From positions 1 through 64,000 of the forward strand of contig JAKOXK010000075.1 of the NCBI GenBank assembly GCA_029781035.1: a stretch of 64,000 nt of DNA, written 5' to 3'. The stretch comes from Armatimonadota bacterium (GTDB taxonomy: Bacteria > Armatimonadota > Fimbriimonadia > Fimbriimonadales > Fimbriimonadaceae). A program made the position numbers and the translations under genes. Under the pieces are notes generated by a model. The model did no database searches. It was not told the origin of the DNA and saw only the letters and a program-made list of their open reading frames with translations. This document shows, one piece after another, positions 45,057 to 51,869 of this stretch. Within the stretch, counting starts at the first letter, position 1, and every line of letters starts with the position of its first letter.

Positions 45057-45963
45057 CTGATTCCAGAAGAGCGTGCCTCCAGCCACGCACACTGACCGTG
45101 CAGCCAGACGATCCCAGGGCGAAGAGACACCTTTCCAAGATCAAGGCTCCAGCGTGGATAGTGTGCTCACGACCCTTTTCGATCCCCTTCAAACGAGCTC
45201 GCCCTGCATCGTCGAAAGCACTGAGCCAGGCTACGGACAAACTGATTTCGTCATATCCCAACCACGCTCCGTGAACCCTGTCAGGTTGCCATTCGTCCAT
45301 CTTCTCGCGAAGGGTGACCAGGTTCGTTCCGGTCGCACCAAGGGTCACTACCTGTCCACATGGCAGCGGCCAATTCTGACCGGACAGCTTGTCGTCAATA
45401 ACAACTACAGAACGAAGAATATCTTGTGGCGTAGGGCTGTCCGGCTCGAGCGAATCCTCCCTCAAGCCTAAAGCACCCAAAGGGAAACTCCATCGGAACA
45501 AGGTGTTCCAGCCCATGTTCGACCTGTCGGCGACGACGATCTCGGTCGAGTGCCCGCCAACGTCAACGATGGAGAGCCGGTCCGCATCGGCGAAAAGCGG
45601 GTCCTTGGCTACGGCCCGAAACCCAAGGTCGGCTTCGTCAGTACCTGACAAGACTCTGACGGGCGTTCCTTGACTATCTGCACGAGCAAGAAAGTCAGAC
45701 GTGTTCGATGCAATGCGGGCTGCCATGGTGGCAGCCGCGATCGGCGGGTCGGAGCCCAGATTTGAGGCTCTGTCGAACGCAGTCTTGATCGCAGCTAACG
45801 TCGAAGCCATGCCGGATTCCGACAACAGTCCCGATGTCTTGGTGCCCTTGCCAAGTCCCGTGACTGCTGATGTCTCCTCGATTGTCCGCCAAGATCCATC
45901 TTGCTTTTCGGCGACGACCAGCAACACAGAGTTGGAGCCGACGTCGATGACAGACTTGATCAC
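45052..45963 (-). CDS. Ppx/GppA family phosphatase-like protein
   Basis: 303 residues starting at GTG 45963. SVIDVGSNSVLLVVAEKQ is the first phosphate loop of the ASKHA fold, SGTDEADLGFRAV and SIVDVGGHSTEIVVAD the second, as in exopolyphosphatase and pppGpp phosphohydrolase. Only the catalytic double domain is present, without the HD domain of long Ppx, so it is a short form of the GppA type. It should hydrolyse polyphosphate or pppGpp. TACACT seven bases upstream, shared with xylB in a palindrome, suggests leaderless transcription. Confidence 0.9.
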   Translation of the reverse strand: MIKSVIDVGSNSVLLVVAEKQDGSWRTIEETSAVTGLGKGTKTSGLLSESGMASTLAAIKTAFDRASNLGSDPPIAAATMAARIASNTSDFLARADSQGTPVRVLSGTDEADLGFRAVAKDPLFADADRLSIVDVGGHSTEIVVADRSNMGWNTLFRWSFPLGALGLREDSLEPDSPTPQDILRSVVVIDDKLSGQNWPLPCGQVVTLGATGTNLVTLREKMDEWQPDRVHGAWLGYDEISLSVAWLSAFDDAGRARLKGIEKGREHTIHAGALILERCLFALGSSGCTVSVRGWRHALLESE

Positions 45964-45970
45964 GGGGGCC

Positions 45971-45980
45971 AGTGTACACT
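45971..45980. promoter_or_regulatory. Palindromic two-way -10 element between ppx and xylB
   Basis: AGTGTACACT is a perfect 10-bp palindrome giving TACACT on each strand. It ends 7 bases before the GTG of the Ppx/GppA gene and 6 bases before the GTG at 45987 of xylulokinase. No Shine-Dalgarno is present between it and either of these starts. Confidence 0.5.
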
Positions 45981-45986
45981 CGCCTC

Positions 45987-47420
45987 GTGGTCAGGCTCCT
46001 TGGCATCGACATTGGAACGACCGGCACCAAAGCCATCGTTGTGGACGAGGCCGGGAAAGTCCTTGCCTCGGCTAGCGCCCGATACCCATTGATGACTCCG
46101 CAGCCAGGCTGGGCGGAGCAAGACCCCGACGACTGGGTCAGATCGGTTCATGCGTGCCTTACTGAGTTGGATGGTGGCTGGGACGCCATCGGCTTGACCG
46201 GCCAGATGCACGGATCGGTGTTCTTGGACTCGCAGGACAGCGTTGTGAGGCCCGCCCTTCTGTGGTGCGACCAACGCACTGAAGCTGAATGTAGGGAGAT
46301 TGAGGAAACGGTGGGAAGCGAGCGGATCCGGACGCTCACATGTAACCCTCCGCTGACGGGTTTTCAGCTGCCCAAAGTGTTGTGGCTGAGGAAGCATGAG
46401 CCGGAAGCATTTGGCCGAGTGAGGAGCGTCTTGCTTCCCAAGGACTATGTCGCGTACAGGTTGACCGGCGTCAAAGCGACGGATGTCAGTGACGCGTCGG
46501 GAACCGGCTGCCTGGACGTGCCCCGTCGTGTATGGAGCGAAGACGTGATCGGTGCGATCGGCCTGGATCCCCGTCTGTACCCCGAAGTCCACGAGTCGTG
46601 GGAGGTGACCGGCAAGACGTCGGTAGGTATCCCGGTCGTTGCGGGCGCTGGCGACCAGGCCGCAGGCGCAGTGGGGGTTGGGGCCGTGGGCCCTGGTGTC
46701 GTCAGCCTGAGCCTCGGGACAAGCGGCGTCGCGTTCAGCGCGATCGATGCGGCGGTTCCCGGTGCGGACGCTTCTGTCCACGTGTTCTGCCACGCGAATG
46801 GCGGCTGGCACGCCATGGGAGTGATGCTGAGTTGTGGTGGGGCTGTGCGCTGGGCCCGTGACCTGCTCTATCCTGACATGACCTTCGAAGAGATGGCTGA
46901 AGAGGCGTCACACGTGCGGCCAGGGGCTGAAGGTGTCCGGTTCTTGCCGTACCTTGCCGGTGAAAGGTGCCCCGTCGTGGATCCCGCGGCGCGAGGCGCC
47001 TTCGCCGGCTTGAGCCTCGCGCACGAGCGCGCGCACGTGGCGCGCGCGGTTTTTGAAGGGGTGACGTCAGGGCTGGCAGCTTGTCTCCGCAAGTTGGAAG
47101 CCTTTGGAGCGTCGACGCGACGGTTGAGGCTGACCGGCGGCGGAGCCGCCAGTCCGTTCTGGAGGCAGCTCATCGCCGACGCCACACAGTGCGACTGCGT
47201 CGCGATGGAGACGGACGAGGGCCCTGCGTTCGGCGCGGCGTTGCTGGCGGGCGTCGGTATCGGCGTCTGGCCCGATGTCCGGTCGGCGGTGGGCCAGACC
47301 GTCAGGGAAAAGGCCGCCTGTAAACCGGTGGGAAAGGACCTGGGAAACGGGATAGAGGACCAATCCAGGCTCTACACTCATCTAAAGGACTGGGCCAGGA
47401 CAAGCGATAGGCTAGAATAG
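45987..47420 (+). CDS. xylB: Xylulokinase (FGGY family)
   Basis: About 477 residues: LLGIDIGTTGTKAIVVDEAG (ATP phosphate loop), the substrate-binding GLTGQMHGSVFLD, LLWCDQRTEAE, DASGTGCLDVPRRVW, VVAGAGDQAAGAVGVG and the C-terminal LTGGGAASPFWRQLIAD, close to xylulose kinases. It phosphorylates D-xylulose for the pentose phosphate pathway. GTG 45987 is preferred because of the promoter spacing; GTG 45972 (GGGGG upstream) adds five residues. No xylose isomerase is nearby. Confidence 0.92.
   Translation: MVRLLGIDIGTTGTKAIVVDEAGKVLASASARYPLMTPQPGWAEQDPDDWVRSVHACLTELDGGWDAIGLTGQMHGSVFLDSQDSVVRPALLWCDQRTEAECREIEETVGSERIRTLTCNPPLTGFQLPKVLWLRKHEPEAFGRVRSVLLPKDYVAYRLTGVKATDVSDASGTGCLDVPRRVWSEDVIGAIGLDPRLYPEVHESWEVTGKTSVGIPVVAGAGDQAAGAVGVGAVGPGVVSLSLGTSGVAFSAIDAAVPGADASVHVFCHANGGWHAMGVMLSCGGAVRWARDLLYPDMTFEEMAEEASHVRPGAEGVRFLPYLAGERCPVVDPAARGAFAGLSLAHERAHVARAVFEGVTSGLAACLRKLEAFGASTRRLRLTGGGAASPFWRQLIADATQCDCVAMETDEGPAFGAALLAGVGIGVWPDVRSAVGQTVREKAACKPVGKDLGNGIEDQSRLYTHLKDWARTSDRLE
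47413..47418 (+). promoter_or_regulatory. -10-like box for rpsA
   Basis: TAGAAT, 63 bases before the rpsA ATG, overlaps the end of xylB. It has no good -35 partner. It would give a leader of about 55 bases that contains the hairpin described next. Confidence 0.35.
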
Positions 47421-47433
47421 CACCTGAGACGCA

Positions 47434-47455
47434 CGAAGTCCAAGGGTAGACTTCG
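47434..47455 (+). promoter_or_regulatory. Leader hairpin of rpsA
   Basis: CGAAGTC (47434-47440) pairs with GACTTCG (47449-47455) around an eight-base loop in the rpsA leader. CCCTCC follows directly. There is no clear Shine-Dalgarno before ATG 47482. This fits the autogenous control known for rpsA elsewhere, but is an inference. Confidence 0.4.
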
Positions 47456-47481
47456 CCCTCCTTTCATCTAGGACTCACGAC

Positions 47482-48966
47482 ATGACAGAAGAGAATCTGA
47501 CGACCACCGTCACGGCTACTGAGGCTACGGAGCCATCCCAGCCTCAAGTAGAAGAAACCGCCGTGGCAGAAAGTGGCGTCGCGCCCAGTCCCGAGGCCGC
47601 TGCTCCTGAGGCGGAGGCCGGTGTCCAGGCCGCGACTCCTCCCATGCCGGCGGCCGGCACAAGCGTAAAGAACGACGAAGACCTTTTCGAGCAGGCGATG
47701 GCAGCCCTCGAGTCTGACGACTCTGGCAGAGAGACGTCGAGCGGCATAAGTCGCGGTGACCGTATCGAAGCCAAGGTCATCCAAGTCGAAAAGGACCGCG
47801 TTTTCGTCGATCTGGGGACCAAGGCAGAAGGGGTTGTGCCCCTGAGCGAGTTGACCGACCTCAACGTGGACAGTGCGGTGGGGATCGTCAAGCCGGGCGA
47901 CACTTTTGAAGTCATCGTCCTGAAGACGGGCAGCGCGGAAGGCAACCCGATCGTTTCGAAACGAAAAGCGGACTTTGACCAGACCTGGCAAAGGATCCTC
48001 GACTCGTTCGAGGAGGCGCGCGTGTTCGAGGCTCAGGTCGTTGACCGGGTCAAAGGCGGGCTCGTGGTCGACATCGGTGTACGCGGCTTTGTGCCTGCGA
48101 CCCACGTCGGCAGCGGGAAGCTCCGCAACATCGAGAAGTTCGTCGGCCAGACATTGATGGTCAAGATCATCGAAGTCGACCGCGAGCGGAAGAAGGTCGT
48201 CCTCAGCAACCGGGCCGCCGAAGGCGAACGAAAGGACGAACTCAAGAAGGAGATCTTTGACAAGGTCAAGACTGGCGACGTCTTGCCGGGCGTGGTCCGC
48301 CGCTTGACGGACTACGGCGCGTTCGTCGACCTCGGCGGCATCGACGGTCTGCTCCATATCAGCGAGATGAGCTGGTATCGGATCGAGCATCCGCGAGAGG
48401 TCCTTCACGAGGGCGATGAGATCAACGTACAGGTGTTGCGCCTCGACCCGAACTCGGGACGTGTGAGCCTCGGCCTGCGCCAGGTTTTGCCTGATCCATG
48501 GAACCTGATCCGAGAAAACTACAAGCAGGGCCAAAAGATCAGCTGCAAGGTCAGCCGGATCGTCCAGAGTGGTGCCTTTGTCAGGCTCCCGGAGGGCGCC
48601 GAGGCGTTCCTTCCGCTCAGTGAGTGCAGCAACAAGCGCATCAAGAAGCCGAACGAGGTGTTGACCGAAGGTCAGGAGATCGAACCGACGGTCATCGACT
48701 TGCGACCCGACGACCGGCGCATGGTGCTCAGCCTCCGCGAGGGCGCGCAACCGGGAAGCGACTACAGCTATGACCGAGGCGGAAAACGCAAGCCTGGAGC
48801 CCGACGGCCCGGTCGACCGGAGCAAAGCTTCGATCCGCCAGCTGCGACGATGCGCGCCCCGTCCGGTGGTGCGACCATTGGCGAGCGGCTGGGAATGCTC
48901 AAGGGCATCCTCCGTCAAGAGAACGAGGACGCGCCCGAGGCGACAGAAGAACAGAAGTCGGAGTGA
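47482..48966 (+). CDS. rpsA: 30S ribosomal protein S1
   Basis: 494 residues with a Glu/Ala/Pro-rich N-terminal tail (about 85 residues) and four S1 OB-fold repeats: [60 protein letters not shown] with [12 protein letters not shown], and [20 protein letters not shown]. The C-terminus is basic and then acidic. It binds mRNA on the small subunit and helps initiation, mainly on messages with leaders. Four repeats is the form common outside Proteobacteria. Confidence 0.95.
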   Translation: MTEENLTTTVTATEATEPSQPQVEETAVAESGVAPSPEAAAPEAEAGVQAATPPMPAAGTSVKNDEDLFEQAMAALESDDSGRETSSGISRGDRIEAKVIQVEKDRVFVDLGTKAEGVVPLSELTDLNVDSAVGIVKPGDTFEVIVLKTGSAEGNPIVSKRKADFDQTWQRILDSFEEARVFEAQVVDRVKGGLVVDIGVRGFVPATHVGSGKLRNIEKFVGQTLMVKIIEVDRERKKVVLSNRAAEGERKDELKKEIFDKVKTGDVLPGVVRRLTDYGAFVDLGGIDGLLHISEMSWYRIEHPREVLHEGDEINVQVLRLDPNSGRVSLGLRQVLPDPWNLIRENYKQGQKISCKVSRIVQSGAFVRLPEGAEAFLPLSECSNKRIKKPNEVLTEGQEIEPTVIDLRPDDRRMVLSLREGAQPGSDYSYDRGGKRKPGARRPGRPEQSFDPPAATMRAPSGGATIGERLGMLKGILRQENEDAPEATEEQKSE

Positions 48967-48983
48967 CTTTCACCGACGGACAC

Positions 48984-49025
48984 GACGGGGGCGGCTTGAC
49001 GGATCAGGCCGCCCCCGTCCATTTT
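48984..49025 (+). terminator. Intrinsic terminator after rpsA
   Basis: GACGGGGGCGGC (48984-48995) pairs perfectly with 49008-49019 over 12 bp around a 12-base loop; CATTTT follows. It lies 17 bases after the rpsA stop and argues that the coaE open frame beginning at 48963 is not the true start. Confidence 0.75.
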
Positions 49026-49043
49026 CCTGCTCCAGGTGCGGTC

Positions 49044-49589
49044 ATGCCACTGGCCGTCACAGGCGGACCGGGACAAGGGAAGAGCACGGTTCTAGTCCAT
49101 CTCGCTTCATTGGGTGTTCAGACGCTCTCGGCCGACGAGGTGGTTCGGAGCGCTTGGAGTGACCGGGGCGTGCAGTCCCGGATCGCAGAAAGACTTGGAC
49201 TTCAGCTGCCGATCGACAAGGGCGCCGTCCGAGAGGCCGTGCTCTCGGACCCCCAGGCACGAAGGGCGCTGAACGCAGTCCTTCACCCTGAAACAACGGC
49301 GAGGATCATCGCGTCAGGTGCCCAAGCCGTGGAAGTACCGCTCCTCATTGAAACGTGTCTCCAGGGTCTGTTCCGGCGCGTCTGGGTCGTCGTATGCGAA
49401 AAAGAAATCCAGATTGCAAGGTTGGCTGAGCGACTCGGCGACCGTAATCAGGCGGAAGCGTTTTTGAGTACGCAACTGGCTCCTGAAGTGAAAGTCGTGT
49501 TTGCAGACGCGATTATTCGAACCGACATCCCACTGAACAACGTCCAGAGTGCTGTAGAGTCCCTGGCCCGAAGACACGGACTGACATGA
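49044..49589 (+). CDS. coaE: Dephospho-CoA kinase
   Basis: 181 residues from ATG 49044; a GTG at 48963 overlapping the rpsA stop would add 27 residues, but that stretch is the rpsA terminator. P-loop LAVTGGPGQGKSTVLVHL, LSADEVVRSAW (the catalytic Asp), RRALNAVLHPETTARI and VPLLIETCLQGLFRRVWVVVC are CoaE features. It phosphorylates the ribose 3' position, the final step to CoA. It is a little shorter than usual (about 200), mainly at the lid. Confidence 0.88.
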   Translation: MPLAVTGGPGQGKSTVLVHLASLGVQTLSADEVVRSAWSDRGVQSRIAERLGLQLPIDKGAVREAVLSDPQARRALNAVLHPETTARIIASGAQAVEVPLLIETCLQGLFRRVWVVVCEKEIQIARLAERLGDRNQAEAFLSTQLAPEVKVVFADAIIRTDIPLNNVQSAVESLARRHGLT

Positions 49590-49610
49590 GTGTGTCGGAC
49601 CGAAACCTCG

Positions 49611-49619
49611 TGCTATACT
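49611..49619 (+). promoter_or_regulatory. Extended -10 promoter of the CsgG-like gene
   Basis: TGC-TATACT forms an extended -10 element (TATACT 49614-49619). Together with the structured 200-base leader that follows, this fits a promoter for the gene starting at 49822. Confidence 0.45.
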
Positions 49620-49651
49620 CGGACGCTTTGCCCAGAATGGGCGGGTTTCGA

Positions 49652-49694
49652 AGCAGGGGCGCTTTTCGGTGAAGACCGGAAGCCCTCTGTTGCT
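49652..49694 (+). promoter_or_regulatory. Stable hairpin in a 200-base leader
   Basis: AGCA/TGCT, GGGG/CCTC, GCTT/AAGC and CGGT/ACCG stack (52-55 with 91-94; 56-59 with 84-87; 61-64 with 80-83; 67-70 with 75-78 of 49600s) under a GAAG loop. A second small hairpin GGC-GAAA-GCC lies near 49736. I match it to no riboswitch class I know. Confidence 0.45.
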
Positions 49695-49821
49695 TCTAGC
49701 GGCCCGTTTCAGCTATGCTGGGCACTTGTCGGATGGCGAAAGCCTGACGACAGGCATGGAAGTGCTCGCAACACGCAAGAATTCAGACAGACCGGAAGAT
49801 TCGCATGGAGGACGCGCGATA

Positions 49822-51747
49822 GTGACACGCGACGGAACGAGGCGGCAGAGGGCATCTCTGGCCCTCAAGATTTTCGCCATTGCCCTGGCGGCAGTGCCTG
49901 CATTAGCAGGCCGGCCGGCATCGGCCCAGATTGAAGCCAGGCCCCAATGGGCGGTACTGGAGTTCGCCAACAAAGGCCCGAAGTCCATGACTGTGGGCAA
50001 GATGGCGACAGACGCCTTTTCGGCGGAACTGACTCGACTCGACAAGGTCGATGTGGCTCCCGCTGAGTCAGTTGACCGCCAGACAGCGGACTTGGGTTAC
50101 CAGCCGCCTGTCACGAAGCCAGCCGACATTCAACGGCTTGGTCAAGCGTTGCAGGTGGTGACGGTGATCTCCGGCGAGGTCGTCAACTGGCGGATCGTCA
50201 CGACTCCCCAGGGCCGACAGGCGCAAGTCCTGTTGCGAACCATGGTTTGGGACGTCGCATCGGGTCTGACCGTCAATGGAGCGGCGATAGGCGCCCAGTC
50301 CGACGTCCGCAGTGGTGACATTTCTGACGAAGACCTTATTAAGAGCGCTTTGTCGCAAGGGGCCTATGAGGCCATGTCGCAGATATCCAGCCGGACTCTG
50401 CCGACGGCGACCGTGCTCAACACGCTGAACAACCGCGCCTTGATCAACCGTGGCAACCGTGCCGGGTTCGCAAAGGATCAGCGCGTTATCGTCAACCGTG
50501 GCAAGAGCCAGGTTGCCGAAGGCGTGGTCCGCGATGTTGACCCAGACTCCAGCTTCATGGAAGTCACGCGGAGCTACCGTGGCATTCAGCCAGGCGACCA
50601 GGTCCGCGTCATCTTCGACGTGCCGAACATCAAGGATTCCTTCGGGAAGGACGGGAGCGTTCAACCCAAGCGTTCCACCGGTGGCGGCAACAACTCGGGT
50701 CTTGTGTCGCTCGTAATCGTCTTGCTCATCCTGGGCTTCCTCCTTTCAGGCGGACACGCCACCAACCAGGACGGCGTCGCCAACGTGACCGCAGAAGCTC
50801 TCGTTCTGTCGAACGATGTTCCGGCAGTCAAGATCAGTTGGACACGCGACTCGTTCTTCCGGGGCACCGATCTAGGTCCCTATCAGTTCCAAGTCTGGCG
50901 CAACGATTACAACACGGCGCCTGCTGTCGTGGCGACGGCCAACCAGTCGTTCGCCTACAACGACAGGGACGGCAATTCGCCGACCACTTGGTATGACTTT
51001 GGCGGGATCATCGGCGGGGACACCTGCGACAACACGACGCCGCCTGCTGGCGGGGGCAATGCTGGCGCGACCTCGTCACCAGGCACGCCCTACTACTATT
51101 CGGTTGAAGTCGTGTACCGCGTGAGCTGCCTGGACCTTCCCGGAGGCTGTACGGGTGGCACGACGGGCGGTACGACCGGCACGACCGGTGGCACGACTGG
51201 CACGACGGGGGGCACGACCGGCCTGACGACTGGCGGCACGACCGGTGGCACGACAGGCACGACGGGTGGCACAACTGGCACGACCGGTACGACGTCGGGC
51301 ACGACGGGCACAGTCTCATACTGCTACTTCGTCACTGCCAAGGTGGCTGCGGTCGGGCAAGCGACTCCGCTGTCCCGTTCCAATCTGCGGTCTCCTGACG
51401 ACAACGCGATCGTTTCGGCTCCGACGACCTTCACGTTCACTTCGGTGCGTGGTGCTGTCGCCAGTGTGCCCCTCGAGTATGTCGTCCAGTTCTCCGACCT
51501 GCCGAGTTTCCCGCGTGGATCACGAACTTTCACGACGGATTCGTTCGTCGAACTAGTGCTGCCAGGCGGCCAGCCGGTGAGTTCGCCGACGATCGATACG
51601 TCGACGGTCGACCCGACGGCCACGGTGATCTACTGGAGAGTCGGCGTTCGGAACCCAGAAGACGTGCCGGGCCCGGTGGCGGATGCGAATGGTCAAAGGT
51701 ACGTGTGGAGTTCAGTCCGACACTTCCGGAGGCCTTCGAACCCATAA
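49822..51747 (+). CDS. CsgG/TolB-N-like exported protein with Thr-Gly linker
   Basis: 641 residues from GTG 49822 (GGAGG ten bases upstream, start of a signal peptide FAIALAAVPALAGRPASAQ). Residues about 36-200 resemble the nucleotide-binding-like domain of CsgG/FlgO/LpoB proteins (WAVLEFANKG, MATDAFSAELTRLDKVDV, ISGEVVNWRI). Then a membrane segment LVSLVIVLLILGFLL, fibronectin-like strands, a 55-residue linker made almost only of T and G (TGGTTG units, 51148-51312) and another beta-rich domain with EYVVQFSDLPSFPRG. A role in envelope assembly or secretion is inferred. Confidence 0.75.
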   Translation: MTRDGTRRQRASLALKIFAIALAAVPALAGRPASAQIEARPQWAVLEFANKGPKSMTVGKMATDAFSAELTRLDKVDVAPAESVDRQTADLGYQPPVTKPADIQRLGQALQVVTVISGEVVNWRIVTTPQGRQAQVLLRTMVWDVASGLTVNGAAIGAQSDVRSGDISDEDLIKSALSQGAYEAMSQISSRTLPTATVLNTLNNRALINRGNRAGFAKDQRVIVNRGKSQVAEGVVRDVDPDSSFMEVTRSYRGIQPGDQVRVIFDVPNIKDSFGKDGSVQPKRSTGGGNNSGLVSLVIVLLILGFLLSGGHATNQDGVANVTAEALVLSNDVPAVKISWTRDSFFRGTDLGPYQFQVWRNDYNTAPAVVATANQSFAYNDRDGNSPTTWYDFGGIIGGDTCDNTTPPAGGGNAGATSSPGTPYYYSVEVVYRVSCLDLPGGCTGGTTGGTTGTTGGTTGTTGGTTGLTTGGTTGGTTGTTGGTTGTTGTTSGTTGTVSYCYFVTAKVAAVGQATPLSRSNLRSPDDNAIVSAPTTFTFTSVRGAVASVPLEYVVQFSDLPSFPRGSRTFTTDSFVELVLPGGQPVSSPTIDTSTVDPTATVIYWRVGVRNPEDVPGPVADANGQRYVWSSVRHFRRPSNP

Positions 51748-51756
51748 AGTAGGGAT

Positions 51757-51786
51757 GCGGGCCTGGGGTAATCGCCCCGGGCCCGC
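51757..51786 (+). terminator. Strong hairpin after the CsgG-like gene
   Basis: GCGGGCCTGGGG (51757-51768) pairs with 51775-51786 over 12 bp with one G-U, loop TAATCG, 10 bases after the stop. No T-run follows. Confidence 0.6.
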
Positions 51787-51869
51787 ACAGGCCCCTCCGA
51801 GGCAAGTGATCCTTGGAAAAACGGCATCGTGATAATCGACTCGGACTCGTCTGAAAGAATCAAAGCACC

